Below, piece after piece: positions 55,751 through 64,000 of a stretch of 64,000 bases of DNA (position 1 is its first letter; each line of letters begins with the position of its first letter). This DNA is from Fuerstiella sp. (GTDB lineage: Bacteria; Planctomycetota; Planctomycetia; Planctomycetales; Planctomycetaceae). The notes below the pieces were generated by a model. The model worked only from the letters and a program-made list of their open reading frames with translations. It made no database searches and was not told the origin of the DNA. Made by a program: the position numbers and the translations under genes. The stretch is taken from contig JAQWOH010000010.1 in NCBI GenBank assembly GCA_029245955.1, forward strand, positions 57,226 to 121,225, written 5' to 3'.

Positions 55751-57106
55751 ATGGCTTTTCACCGTCGCGAGCTGCTTCAGGTTGGAGCCTCATCGTTTTT
55801 CGGAGTCGGACTTTCCGGTTTGCTGAGTCTGCAGGCACGCGCGACCATCGGTTCCGTTCGAACTCCTCAGGTGAAGTCGGTTGTGCTGGTGTTTCTGACC
55901 GGCGGCGGCAGCCACATCGACATGTTCGATCCGAAACCGGATTCGGCAGAAACGAAGGGTGAGTTTTCACCGATCGCAACCCGGACGCCGGGACTTCACT
56001 TTGGCGAACTGATGACCGGCATGGCAGAGCGGTCAGATCAGCTGGCCGTCGTTCGTTCGATGTCTCACGGCGACAACCGTCATCTGTCAGGAACGCACAA
56101 CATTCTGACCGGGGTGGAGCAGATCTTTCGCGGCGATTCGAATCAGGACAAGTCCCTGAACCGAAGCGACCGGCCATGTTTCGGTGGAGTCCTGAACTAC
56201 CTGCGTCCGTCGCCTGACGGATTGCCCAGTCAGGTGACGATTCCGAATCCACTGAACGAGGGTAGTTTGATCTGGCCGGCGCAGCATGCCGGATTTCTGG
56301 GGCCGAAGTATGATCCGTTTCAGGTCACGGGCGATCCCAACAGCGACAAGTTCCGTGTCAACGATTTGAGTCTGGTTGATGGAATCAGTGCGGGGCGTTT
56401 TGAAGGTCGTTGGCGGCTGCTGAATCAGGTGGCCCGACAGCGGCGGGCAATCGAAGAGTCGACCGCCGGACAACAACTGGACGATTATCAAAACGCAGCT
56501 TACTCAATGCTCTCATCGGGCCGGCTGACACAAGCGTTTGACATGGACCGGGAAACACCGGAAACCCGCGATCGCTACGGTCGAAACTCACGCGGGCAGA
56601 CGCTGCTGCTCGCACGACGGCTGGTCGAAGCAGAAGTCCCCTTTATCCAGTGCAACATGGGCATCGTGCAGTCGTGGGACACACATGTGAATCACTTTCC
56701 TCGCTGCAGGAGCGAGTTGCTGCCAACGACCGATCGAGGTGTCAGTGCACTGATCGACGACTTGACAGGTCGTGGGCAGCTAGACGACACACTCATCATC
56801 GTGGTTGGTGAATTTGGCCGTACGCCAAAGATTTCACCGTTAGCCGGACAAACGGTTCCTGGGCGGCACCACTGGGCGCACGGATATACGGCCGTGTTTG
56901 CGGGGGGCGGAGTTCGGGGTGGCCAGGTCATTGGCAAAACTGACAATATCGGAGGATATCCTGCCACGACGCCATGGCATCCCAACGACATCGGGGCCAC
57001 GGTATACGACTCAATGGGCATCGACCCGGAGGCAACGATTCTGGATCGCACCGGTCGCCCCAATCGCCTGAACCACGGCCGTGTGATGGACGTGCTGTAC
57101 TCATAG
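55751..57106 (+). CDS. DUF1501 family secreted protein (third copy)
   Basis: A 451-residue DUF1501 protein. The N-terminus FHRRELLQVGASSFFGVGLS has a twin-arginine-like start. Motifs: VVLVFLTGGGSHIDMFDPKP, VVRSMSHGDNRHLSGTHNIL, VPFIQCNMGIVQSWDTHVNH, IIVVGEFGRTPKISPLAG and TAVFAGGGVRGGQVIGKTDN. Unlike the other two copies in this window it has no adjacent cytochrome/DUF1549 gene. No strong ribosome site precedes the ATG. The sequence is divergent from the copies at 11596 and 51271, so it is not a recent duplication. Confidence 0.9.
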   Translation: MAFHRRELLQVGASSFFGVGLSGLLSLQARATIGSVRTPQVKSVVLVFLTGGGSHIDMFDPKPDSAETKGEFSPIATRTPGLHFGELMTGMAERSDQLAVVRSMSHGDNRHLSGTHNILTGVEQIFRGDSNQDKSLNRSDRPCFGGVLNYLRPSPDGLPSQVTIPNPLNEGSLIWPAQHAGFLGPKYDPFQVTGDPNSDKFRVNDLSLVDGISAGRFEGRWRLLNQVARQRRAIEESTAGQQLDDYQNAAYSMLSSGRLTQAFDMDRETPETRDRYGRNSRGQTLLLARRLVEAEVPFIQCNMGIVQSWDTHVNHFPRCRSELLPTTDRGVSALIDDLTGRGQLDDTLIIVVGEFGRTPKISPLAGQTVPGRHHWAHGYTAVFAGGGVRGGQVIGKTDNIGGYPATTPWHPNDIGATVYDSMGIDPEATILDRTGRPNRLNHGRVMDVLYS

Positions 57107-57188
57107 TGTGTCAGCGCTGCCGGATCTGTTCCTTCGCCGATGTTAATCGCGATTCATGGATGACGAGTTTCACGCGGCCTGCACCGCT

Positions 57189-57473
57189 TTAGTTTTTGTA
57201 GATCTTGTGCTGTGGTCGGCCGGAAAGGATTTGTTCCTTGCCCCAGTTGGTCACGTTGCGAAACGCTTCGCTGCGGATAAATTCGGTAAACGCAGATTCG
57301 TCCGTCCATTCGCTGGTAATCAGGTAGGACGTACCGGCGCTGACGTCTTTCCACAATGTTGAACTGGTATGACCTTCAGCCGTGTTGAGCGCATTGATGA
57401 CGGCTGCAAACTTGTCTTCGAAATCCTGTTGCTTGCCTTCGATAACCTGATAATTCATTCCAACAGTGATCAT
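57189..57473 (-). CDS. Antibiotic biosynthesis monooxygenase (ABM) domain protein
   Basis: A 94-residue dimeric ferredoxin-like (ABM) domain: MITVGMNYQVIEGKQQDFED, FAAVINALNTAEGHTSSTLW, YLITSEWTDESAFTEFIRSE and FRNVTNWGKEQILSGRPQH. Length and composition fit quinol monooxygenase/haem-degrading-like small proteins; the exact role is unclear. The frame extends to 57548, but the ATG at 57473 begins the domain exactly. It is convergent with the DUF1501 gene. Confidence 0.8.
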   Translation of the reverse strand: MITVGMNYQVIEGKQQDFEDKFAAVINALNTAEGHTSSTLWKDVSAGTSYLITSEWTDESAFTEFIRSEAFRNVTNWGKEQILSGRPQHKIYKN

Positions 57474-57705
57474 ATCTGTACAGACTGCTGATTGAGAATT
57501 CGGGGGATGTAAATCCGGTGATTGTAGTACTATTGCCGATTTGCGCAACCATTGGCAGCAGGCTCACACCCACAGTACTGTAGTAACACGCAGCCTGTGT
57601 GTTGACATAAACTGATCAACCCGCTGGCAGCGGACACTAAAGTCTGCGGGTCCGCTAACGGTCACTGAGTAGACAAGTACGGCTGCGTGACAGGACAATA
57701 TTCTC

Positions 57706-58626
57706 ATGGCAGACAATAACTGGACACCCCTCGAGCCCGATCTGGCGACGATTTTTGATCAGCATCCGCAACCTCTGGAAGCACTGGCCGCAGGTGATAC
57801 ACCGGCCGTGGTGATTCGACAGGCGTTTCCACTGCATTCGTGTCAGCAGTTGGTCGAACGATTGATTGCAAAAGAGCTGTTGTACGATCCCTGCGAGCCG
57901 ATTCCCCCCAAATTCATCGACGTGGCCGTTCCCGAAGGTCATTTTCGCGAAGGACGTAATAAGAAAGCTTCACGTGCATGGGACGCGGGGACAGCGACAG
58001 GACGACGGCGGATCGACATCGGCACAAGCCTGGGATATCGCGGCTCTGATCCTGACGCGTTCTTTGCCCACAGTCGTGAATCGCATGAATTGTTTGCGGA
58101 TCTGTTCTCGAATGGGAATGACCCCGTTCGAATTCTCTACGACGTGCTGCAGGATTTGTCCTGCACAAAACGGGTTGTGACCGCACACGAAGCTGACGGT
58201 CGTCAGTATAGTCCGGCTATTATTCGAGCTCACTACGGCGGCTACACTTATCAACCGCATTTCGATTCGGTGCGGCTGCGCGAAAAACGCGAAGGTTACG
58301 CCGTGCATGATTTCGAGCATCAGTTCGCCGGCGTCATGGTGCTGCAAAATACTCAGCTGGGCGATGTTTCGGCGCAGTGTGTACTGCATCAGTACATGTG
58401 GCAGCCGGAGATCGATTCATATCTGCGAAGTGGAACCTTTCACGAATATGCTGTACGTGAAAACGTCGCAAACGTTGATGTCGTTCTGGAGCCGGGGGAT
58501 CTCTACTTCTTCAACACTCGCAATATTCACGAAGTCCCGGGCGTGGCAGGCGATCTGCCGCGCATCGTGCTGGCCACATTCATCGGCTACAGCAGCGACC
58601 GTAACGACATCTTTGTCTGGTCGTGA
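57706..58626 (+). CDS. 2-oxoglutarate/Fe(II) oxygenase, prolyl-hydroxylase-like
   Basis: A 306-residue oxygenase of the 2OG-Fe(II) superfamily. The iron ligands are His185 and Asp187 in YQPHFDSVR, the distal His275 in FFNTRNIHEVPG, and the co-substrate Arg286 in GDLPRIVLATF. The N-terminal 120 residues (ATIFDQHPQPLEALAAGDTP, AVVIRQAFPLHSCQQLVERL) resemble halogenase/hydroxylase leaders. A good AGGACA lies upstream of the ATG. No biosynthetic neighbours are visible; the substrate may be a small molecule or protein. The decayed porin gene lies just beyond its stop on the other strand. Confidence 0.82.
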   Translation: MADNNWTPLEPDLATIFDQHPQPLEALAAGDTPAVVIRQAFPLHSCQQLVERLIAKELLYDPCEPIPPKFIDVAVPEGHFREGRNKKASRAWDAGTATGRRRIDIGTSLGYRGSDPDAFFAHSRESHELFADLFSNGNDPVRILYDVLQDLSCTKRVVTAHEADGRQYSPAIIRAHYGGYTYQPHFDSVRLREKREGYAVHDFEHQFAGVMVLQNTQLGDVSAQCVLHQYMWQPEIDSYLRSGTFHEYAVRENVANVDVVLEPGDLYFFNTRNIHEVPGVAGDLPRIVLATFIGYSSDRNDIFVWS

Positions 58627-58648
58627 GATTCAGCTGAACAGGTTCAGT

Positions 58649-59828
58649 TTAGAATTTGACGAGTGCTCGCAGGCCAGGCACGACGGCGACATCGGCCGTT
58701 ACCGCGTTCGGTTCAACGATTTGAAGATCAGGAGTAATCCTGCAGCATTCACTGACGGAAAACGTGCAGTACAGTTCGATTCCCTGACCGTGGTTCAGTA
58801 ATCCGGAAACCACAGGGCTCATTTCGTCACTGATGCCGGTGTAGAACCAGCCGATGCCAAAGGAGTCGTCACGACGGTCTGTCAGAGGACTGCCGTCGCC
58901 AATGCCGAAGCTCAGCAACCACTGCATGGGATTCTGGTTGCCATTGAAAATATCGACACGATCAAACACTCTCCAGCTGTGTCTCGGGTCACAGGGGTCG
59001 TGCCACAGGAACTGAGTGGAGTTCCTGCAGTACAGGGCCGCAATCCTTCCTGTGCAGCAATCGCGATCTGAGGGAGTTCCAGACGCTGGCTTTGATTCAG
59101 CGACGTGTACCTGCGACTGGTTCAGTTGCCTGCAAACATCTGGCGACCGGGTCGCCCGGAGAACTCTGTTGGCAGTCGGAGTTCAACAAACAGGGCGGCA
59201 CCCTCTGCAAAGAGTTCACTGAAACTTCTGGTGGTCGCAGGGTGTTCCGAATTAAGCACGGTGAAGACGAAGAGTGGGTCTTCATCTTCTCCGATGGCGA
59301 AACCGTCACCGAGTGTTGAGAAAGGAATGCTTCGCGCTGCGATCGGATTGTAGTCAAACGCCGTAGAGAAAAATCTGTTTCTTCCCTTGCCGTGGGCGAT
59401 GTCATTCTGGTCATATTCAAACGTGTCCACTTTACCGAAGAAGATTCTGAATTGCTCAGACATCTGCTGCGTGAACAACACCTTTGTCAATGCCAAATGG
59501 TCGGTTTCCGGTTCCGGAAAGTTGGGCAACAGGGCCACGGGGACAATGGACCCGTTATGCTCGTTCACGGATTTCCCAAACCGATGTTCGGAGCCGAGGT
59601 CCAGCTTCAGCCATCGGCATCAGTCAGCTTGCTGAAGTCAAAGCTTAGTTCGTAGTCATCGTGACCACTGTATTGAGGACGCTGCTCGAGACCGCCGCTG
59701 GCGACACCCTGACAGAACTGAGTAATGGCCCCGGCAAAGATTAATCCCCTGCTGGTCGAGTGAAGACCGAATGCAACTTCAGTCGCCCGCCGGATAATTC
59801 TGATCCTCCCGGCGTACTCCACCGTCAA
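58649..59828 (-). pseudogene. Decayed OprB-type carbohydrate porin gene
   Basis: Three collinear minus-strand frames reconstruct an outer-membrane OprB porin. The N-terminal piece is 59828-59607 (GLIFAGAITQFCQGVASGGL, YELSFDFSKLTDADG). The middle piece is 59568-59122 (EHNGSIVPVALLPNFPEPET, FRIFFGKVDTFEYDQNDIAH). The C-terminal piece is 58969-58649 (FGIGWFYTGISDEMSPVVSG, GIELYCTFSVSECCRITPDL). The joins near 59590 and 59050 need frameshifts, and no signal peptide is visible. OprB porins take up glucose and other sugars. At least two disruptions make a functional product unlikely. Confidence 0.8.
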
Positions 59829-59979
59829 GTCCGTTCACGGATTCGCCACAGGTCAGTCAGTTAGAAGTCAAATTCCGGGTGGGGGGGTGTATACTGCGCA
59901 GTCGCCTCAGAAGGAAATTGCAGCATGCAGAGCGTAACGGCCGGTAGACAGACCGTGGCAAGTGTTGGCCGAATTATCA
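59829..59979. other. Short gap between two remnants
   Basis: About 150 bp, containing a run of seven G at 59881-59887 and nothing else recognised. Confidence 0.5.
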
Positions 59980-60781
59980 TCAGACTCGATCAGACAATTC
60001 AAAACTAATCTGAGGCGCTGCAGGCTGACGGCGGCTCGTGGCGCGTTCACTGCCCTGCAGATCCGCTGTCAGATCAAACCACGAGATTTTCGCATCCCGG
60101 TCGAAAGCCACTCCGTGCAGGTCCTGCACCTCGACGGCTGCCAGCGGATTTGCGACGTCCCTGAAGCCACGGATGGGTACAGAAAAGGTGACATATGGCT
60201 GGAATTCCATTTCTCGGATCCTTTCCGCAGGCTGTGCGAAACACACACACGTGACAGCAAGGAACTGCCGATGTGCACTCAATGGTTTCGAATACCGGTA
60301 TGGGGCGCCACCAAGAGAGTGACCTCGATGTTCTGCAACGAGTTTGATTCACTCGCCCGCGTTTTGTGCCCGTAATCAGTGGCGCTGAGTCTACTTTTAC
60401 GGAGTCGTCTGTATGGAGTATGACGCTTGCGGCTATACGTGGCCGGATCAACCGTTGGGACGTGTCTGCATCCGTACCGCCCGAATAATCCGCACAGGGC
60501 GCAAATACGAGCTCGCTTAGGTTACCGAGCTTTCCCGAACTCTGAAGCCGGAATAATCGATAGAGTTGGCCAGGATCAACACTGCACAAGGGGATCTCAA
60601 TTTCTAACGGGCCATCGGCAATTGTTTTCGCAGTTGCTGGTGAACCCGTCGGCTTCGGGGCTGAAGGGGTTTCATGCAGGTCTGAATCGACCGGGCTGGC
60701 CGTACGATCGTGTTCCTGACGGACATTTCTGACATTGCGCAGCGCGGCATGCAGTTGGTACTCTGAGCAGAGTTGGGTCAA
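59980..60781 (-). pseudogene. Possible decayed gene, family not recognised
   Basis: Two overlapping minus-strand frames look partly protein-like: 60781-60074 (LEIEIPLCSVDPGQLYRLFR, LQSSGKLGNLSELVFAPC) and 60282-59980 (REMEFQPYVTFSVPIRGFRD, VANPLAAVEVQDLHGVAFDR). They can be joined by one frameshift near 60290. The second frame ends at a stop at 59980. Neither has a good start. No family was recognised; this may be the 3' part of the broken cytochrome gene upstream or a separate remnant. Confidence 0.35.
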
Positions 60782-60947
60782 GGAACACCATTGTCAAACC
60801 AGGAATTCAATCTCTGTTTGGCACGGCAGTTCTTCTTTCGATCGGTGATGTGTCAGACTCTGAAGGGCGAAGCGCATTCAGTAAAGCCTGCGATTCTGCG
60901 ATGGGCTGAAAGGCCCAGTGGCCTGAATATTGGGCGCCTTCCTGAAT

Positions 60948-61292
60948 TCATTGTCGCAGTACGTCCTTCTGTGCTTTTGTGAGAACTTTTCCGGTGGAAC
61001 CGGGAGGCATGACAGATTCAGGATCTGTCGATTGAATGCGATGAACAAGTTCACTGTCCGCGACCGAGCCGGCAATGATGGCCGACGACTTCGCTTCGGC
61101 TTCCAGATCCAGTCGTAGCTCTGCGGCGAGTTTTTCTGCATCCGGGCCGTGACACTGAAAACAATGCTCTGCCAGGAGGGGTCGCACCTGGCGATTGAAA
61201 TCCACCTGGGCACGCACAGTCGTACAGAACGTGCTGCATATCAACAGACACAGTCCAGCACGTGCGCGATGAGAAGCGGCGAAGGCGAACAT
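60948..61292 (-). pseudogene. Cytochrome/DUF1549-type gene cut short by a nonsense codon
   Basis: An ATG at 61292 opens a signal peptide (ASHRARAGLCLLICSTFCTT) and a planctomycete cytochrome domain: VDFNRQVRPLLAEHCFQCHG, then RLDLEAEAKSS and SVMPPGSTGKVLTKAQKDVL. The frame stops at TGA 60948-60950. It reads LRQ-stop-IQEGAQYSGHWAFQPIA, and intact relatives have Trp (TGG) there (LR-x-W-I-x-x-GA followed by HWAF). The same frame runs on about 36 codons past the stop and then decays. This is the N-terminus of a DUF1549/DUF1553-type gene inactivated by a TGG to TGA change. Downstream DUF1549 is not recognisable. Confidence 0.75.
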
Positions 61293-61937
61293 GAATATTT
61301 CTCGGATGCGGTGGGATTGATGCCGAGCAAAGGTAGGGGGGGGGCAGGGGGTGAACTCTGCACGCACCATTCGACGGTCTCTCACCCCCTTCTGAAAGCA
61401 AAACGCGGAATCAGGACAAAGTCGATGCATCAAATTGGGCGGGCCAGTTCGTTGAATTTCTCTGTTGGGAATCGTACGCCCGGGCAGCCCCTGACACGGA
61501 CGGCGGATTCCCATTGAGTCTTCAGTTGATTGATCCAACACAGCCGGAACGTCAGCGAATTCGCAATTGCGGACAGCTGTTTCAGTAAGTTCGACGCGGC
61601 AGTGGCCAGCACGCCGTTAACGACATCTTTCGTCCGTCATTTCTGCTGATACTCATTTTCACAGGGTGATTGGAAAGCCATAGAGTCTGTTCCGCCAGAT
61701 GTCTGAACGTGACATGGAAACGCGGTCGAAAGTGAATGAATTGGCATGGGGAAACGGTGTCAGAATGAGGACAGAATGTACGTTTTGAGGTGTCTGTGGT
61801 TGTTGTTAGTCGTTTTTGATAAAGGACTTACGGAGTGAGTTGGTGTTTCGTGTTGATCCGTCACCCGTTGTGCTTCGTTAGTCATTCTTATGGGCAGCGT
61901 GCCCGGAATGATGTTTCGAGGTCCAGGAGGACGGTTT
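61293..61937. other. Intergenic region upstream of the ECF sigma gene
   Basis: About 645 bp with no supported gene. It contains a G-rich tract at about 61335-61352. A minus-strand frame (61430-61612) has some protein-like character without a ribosome site. The promoter for the sigma factor gene should lie in 61650-61930. Confidence 0.5.
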
Positions 61938-62552
61938 ATGGAGACAAAAACATGGGAGCGACTGCTCGCCGCCGCAAAGACGGGAGATTCAAACGCAGTC
62001 GATCAGCTTCTGACGGCGATTTCAGATTCGCTGCACTCAGCTGCGACGCACCGGATGGGTTCAAGCATACAGTCACGCGTCGATGCGTCTGATGTCGTTC
62101 AGCAATCGCTGTTTGAAGTCAGTCAGAGTTTAAGTGACTTCCGCGGACGGACCGCCGCCGAATTGCATTCCTGGACACGCAGGATTCTGCACCACAACGT
62201 GTCCAATGAAGTCGACCGCCATTTTCATGCACAGAAACGGACAGTGGCACGATCTCAATCCTTCGATGAAGAAGGAACAGCAACGGGACTGTTCGAGTAC
62301 GTGCTGCGACAGAGGCAGTCTTCGCCCGGACAGCAGGCTCAGGACAATGAGTCGCGTCAGAGCCTGGAGATGGCGATCACGGACCTTCCCGATGCGCAGC
62401 AGACAGCGATTCGTATGCGCTATATCGAGGATATGCCGATTGCGAAAATTGGTCTCGCCATGAGTCGCACCAATACTGCCGTAGCGGGGCTGCTGAAACG
62501 TGGCCTGAAGCAACTGCGCACGCAGGTGGTTTCGCACACGAAATCCATCTGA
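61938..62552 (+). CDS. ECF-type RNA polymerase sigma factor
   Basis: A 204-residue ECF sigma factor of the planctomycete-expanded type. Region 2 reads SRVDASDVVQQSLFEVSQSL and SDFRGRTAAELHSWTRRILH, with the core-binding helix. Region 4 has ITDLPDAQQTAIRMRYIEDM and PIAKIGLAMSRTNTAVAGLL (helix-turn-helix). The ATG at 61938 is set by a perfect AGGAGG seven bases upstream; a longer frame to 61890 is less likely. No anti-sigma gene is adjacent. The broken protein kinase at 63434 may be the remains of a signalling partner, since planctomycete ECF genes often neighbour Ser/Thr kinases. Confidence 0.93.
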   Translation: METKTWERLLAAAKTGDSNAVDQLLTAISDSLHSAATHRMGSSIQSRVDASDVVQQSLFEVSQSLSDFRGRTAAELHSWTRRILHHNVSNEVDRHFHAQKRTVARSQSFDEEGTATGLFEYVLRQRQSSPGQQAQDNESRQSLEMAITDLPDAQQTAIRMRYIEDMPIAKIGLAMSRTNTAVAGLLKRGLKQLRTQVVSHTKSI

Positions 62553-62746
62553 CGTCAGCAGTGCCACTGAGTGAAGGAACACTCGCCCCGGTGCGGGTCG
62601 AGTGTCTTCGGATTCGGAACCTGCTGCAGAGTAACTGACGTCGATCACTTTCAGTAAACGTAGGGTGCGTACTGGCACGCACCAGTTTCCAGTAAACGTC
62701 CGGTGCGTGGCTGCCTCTCTTTTTCAGCGACACCGCCATCTGCCTG

Positions 62747-63328
62747 TCAGGCGGCACGAAGTGATACTCGCAGACTGAGCAGCAGACGAATGTATGTGAA
62801 AAACATCACCAGAATCAGGATCAGGCCGATGATGGCCAGGAAAGGCACAACCCGGCCGACAACTAATACGATGGCAGTCGCGATGCTGAGATTCAGAAGG
62901 AAGCCGGCACGTTTCTCCGACTGACCATCTTTGATGTGGACTGCCACTCTTTTTAGAAAGACCACGAACAGAACGGGCGCCAGTATCGCCATGCAGCCAT
63001 GCGCGGTGCCGACGATGGTCGGCAAAACGACAAACCAACTTGCCACGGTGATCAGCAGGACCAGTACGTCGCACGCAACGGCCGTGTAGATCACACCTGT
63101 CGTCTGGACAGTCTCGGGCACTGACAGGCACTTGATTTTTCCGACCAGCCCCATGATTGTACCCACAATCAGCATCAGCGGTCCTGCGCCTATGAAGAGC
63201 AGTGCCACTGGCGACGCTGCAGCTGCGAGGCCCGCGCCCAAAATGATGGCAACGAACCCGAGTACGATCAGGTAGAGTCCCAGATAGACTAAATTGACAC
63301 CGCTGAAAACGTTCTTCATCGCACTCAT
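62747..63328 (-). CDS. Polytopic membrane protein of unknown function
   Basis: A 193-residue protein from the ATG at 63328 (AGGAG six bases upstream). Five or six membrane helices are visible: LVYLGLYLIVLGFVAIILGA, SPVALLFIGAGPLMLIVGTI, YTAVACDVLVLLITVASWFV, CMAILAPVLFVVFLKRVAV, LLNLSIATAIVLVVGRVVPF, LAIIGLILILVMFFTYIRLL. No motif suggests a transport or enzyme role. The frame extends to 63412 without a better start. It is convergent with the ECF sigma gene. Confidence 0.7.
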   Translation of the reverse strand: MSAMKNVFSGVNLVYLGLYLIVLGFVAIILGAGLAAAASPVALLFIGAGPLMLIVGTIMGLVGKIKCLSVPETVQTTGVIYTAVACDVLVLLITVASWFVVLPTIVGTAHGCMAILAPVLFVVFLKRVAVHIKDGQSEKRAGFLLNLSIATAIVLVVGRVVPFLAIIGLILILVMFFTYIRLLLSLRVSLRAA

Positions 63329-63433
63329 TTCTGACTCCTGAAACAGAATTGAAAACAGGGCGCATTGATGGTCGCGGGTGCCACCATCGTTCTGCTGGGG
63401 CGTTTCGCACATTACCTGAACAGGAGGGCAGAG

Positions 63434-63718
63434 TTACGTCCTGAGCGGGGCGCGAAATCTGCAGGATTCGGAAACAACGAACGGATTGCTTCGTCGGGCA
63501 GTCCCGGCACCGGGCGAGAACTCAACTTCGTAATTTTGAGCGATGTTTGCATGCCGCAGATTGGCAGCTTCGGCCTCTCGGCGAAACCGTTTTACGTCGC
63601 TTTCATCGGCCAGATTTCCGGCCAGAATCATCTTGATCGCAACCGTACAATTCAGCCTTGTCTGGCGAGCTTTGTAGACCACACCCATTCCACCTCAAGC
63701 AATTTCTTCCACCAATTC
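63434..63718 (-). pseudogene. Ser/Thr protein kinase fragment with a nonsense codon
   Basis: The frame gives ELVEEIA, a TGA at 63695-63697, then GGMGVVYKARQTRLNCTVAI and KMILAGNLADESDVKRFRRE, AEAANLRHANIAQNYEV. This is the N-lobe of a Hanks-type kinase: the Gly-rich loop with the TGA where Arg (CGA) stands in relatives (EIARGGMGVVYKAR), the ATP-binding Lys in VAIKM and the alpha-C Glu in RREAEAA. After that the reading frame decays and the catalytic loop is missing. It is an inactivated, truncated gene. Confidence 0.8.
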
Positions 63719-63838
63719 GTTAGCGCCGGAACAACGCAGCACAGAATTCAGGGGGGGCTGTTGAATCCGAACTGACACCGACCAATGTTGAGGTGTGTCG
63801 CCGGTCACCAAATTGAGCACTGAGCATCGAATAAGAAT

Positions 63839-64000
63839 CTAGACACCTGTCTTCTGTTGGATTTCGCAGTTCGGGAGAGCCTGTTTGAGTCGCTGAATGC
63901 CTTCCGGCGTCACCTTATTGCTCCAGATGAGAATCTGCTTCAGACTCTTTATCTTCTCAACATGCCGCAAGCCGGCATCCGTGACGTTGTTTCCAAGAAT
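63839..64000 (-). CDS. Leucine-rich-repeat protein, C-terminus (runs off right edge)
   Basis: The last 53 codons of a minus-strand gene: LGNNVTDAGLRHVEKIKSLK, then QILIWSNKVTPEGIQRLKQA and LPNCEIQQKTGV before TAG. The two xNxVTxxGLxxL-type units are the planctomycete LRR form, and the closing LPNCEI is typical of LRR proteins with a cytochrome or other N-terminal domain. Everything upstream lies outside the window. Confidence 0.75.
   Translation of the reverse strand: MLGNNVTDAGLRHVEKIKSLKQILIWSNKVTPEGIQRLKQALPNCEIQQKTGV

Noticed and set aside
61335..61352. G-rich tract as a possible quadruplex regulator
   Set aside because: It lies upstream of a pseudogene and shows no clear set of four spaced G-runs beyond simple homopolymer stretches.
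60948..63697. UGA recoding (Trp or selenocysteine) to explain the two in-frame TGA codons
   Set aside because: TGA stands for Trp in one case and Arg in the other, both genes decay further downstream, and TGA is used as an ordinary stop elsewhere in the window.

Overview
This window looks like a chromosomal segment of a planctomycete (Planctomycetota, probably a Planctomycetaceae-like marine lineage; the genus cannot be fixed from the sequence). The evidence is the repertoire. There are planctomycete-type c-type cytochrome genes of several architectures (DUF1549/DUF1553, DUF1587/1592/1588/1585, WD40). Three DUF1501 genes and one DUF1552 gene, mostly with twin-arginine-like N-termini, accompany them. 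The window also holds a sulfatase, a ThuA-like protein, a PQQ-type propeller, a DUF4175-like giant protein, a DUF5690 membrane protein and an ECF sigma factor. No tRNA, rRNA, CRISPR array or intact insertion sequence was recognised.

Layout. 0-7 kb (minus): 5' part of dnaE2 running off the left edge, a PLP aminotransferase immediately upstream of it in the same frame, and a large Gln-rich DUF4175-like membrane protein. 7.2-16 kb (plus): DAHP synthase, a cytochrome/DUF1549/DUF1553 gene with its DUF1501 partner, and a DUF3604 gene that meets a TauD-like dioxygenase tail to tail. 16.7-28 kb: an SLC13-type transporter, a PQQ propeller, a sulfatase/ThuA-like/LamG-like run, a methyltransferase, a DUF5690 protein and a broken BNR-type gene. 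28-36 kb: a DUF1587-type cytochrome gene with its DUF1552 partner, a secreted protein with a clan CD (gingipain-like) peptidase signature, and a ceramidase-like protein. 36.5-39.6 kb: a compact cluster of a thioredoxin-fold protein, an FtsX/MacB-type permease, an ABC ATPase and a 36-residue membrane peptide, closed by a 13-bp hairpin. It faces a broken gene for a His-rich secreted protein.

41-52.6 kb (minus): a six-gene run reading DUF1501, PPC-domain protein, Big2/DUF1549/DUF1553 cytochrome, cytochrome-WD40-coiled coil protein, surE and prs. 53-58.6 kb: TatD nuclease, YkgJ-like and YdjY-like genes, another DUF1501 gene, a small monooxygenase and a 2OG-Fe(II) oxygenase. From 58.6 kb to the right edge decayed genes dominate (OprB-type porin, unidentified remnant, cytochrome gene with a TGG-to-TGA-type stop, protein kinase with a CGA-to-TGA-type stop) around an intact ECF sigma factor, a membrane protein and the C-terminus of a leucine-rich-repeat protein.

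Functionally, much of the window reads as cell-envelope and periplasmic machinery: secreted redox proteins, glycan or lipid hydrolases, transporters and metal-linked oxygenases. The most interesting unexplained items are the 36.5-39.6 kb ABC cluster with its micro-protein and the decayed His-rich gene opposite it, the clan CD-like peptidase, the surE-coupled cytochrome/WD40 operon, and a diverged coding-like repeat found upstream of several genes.
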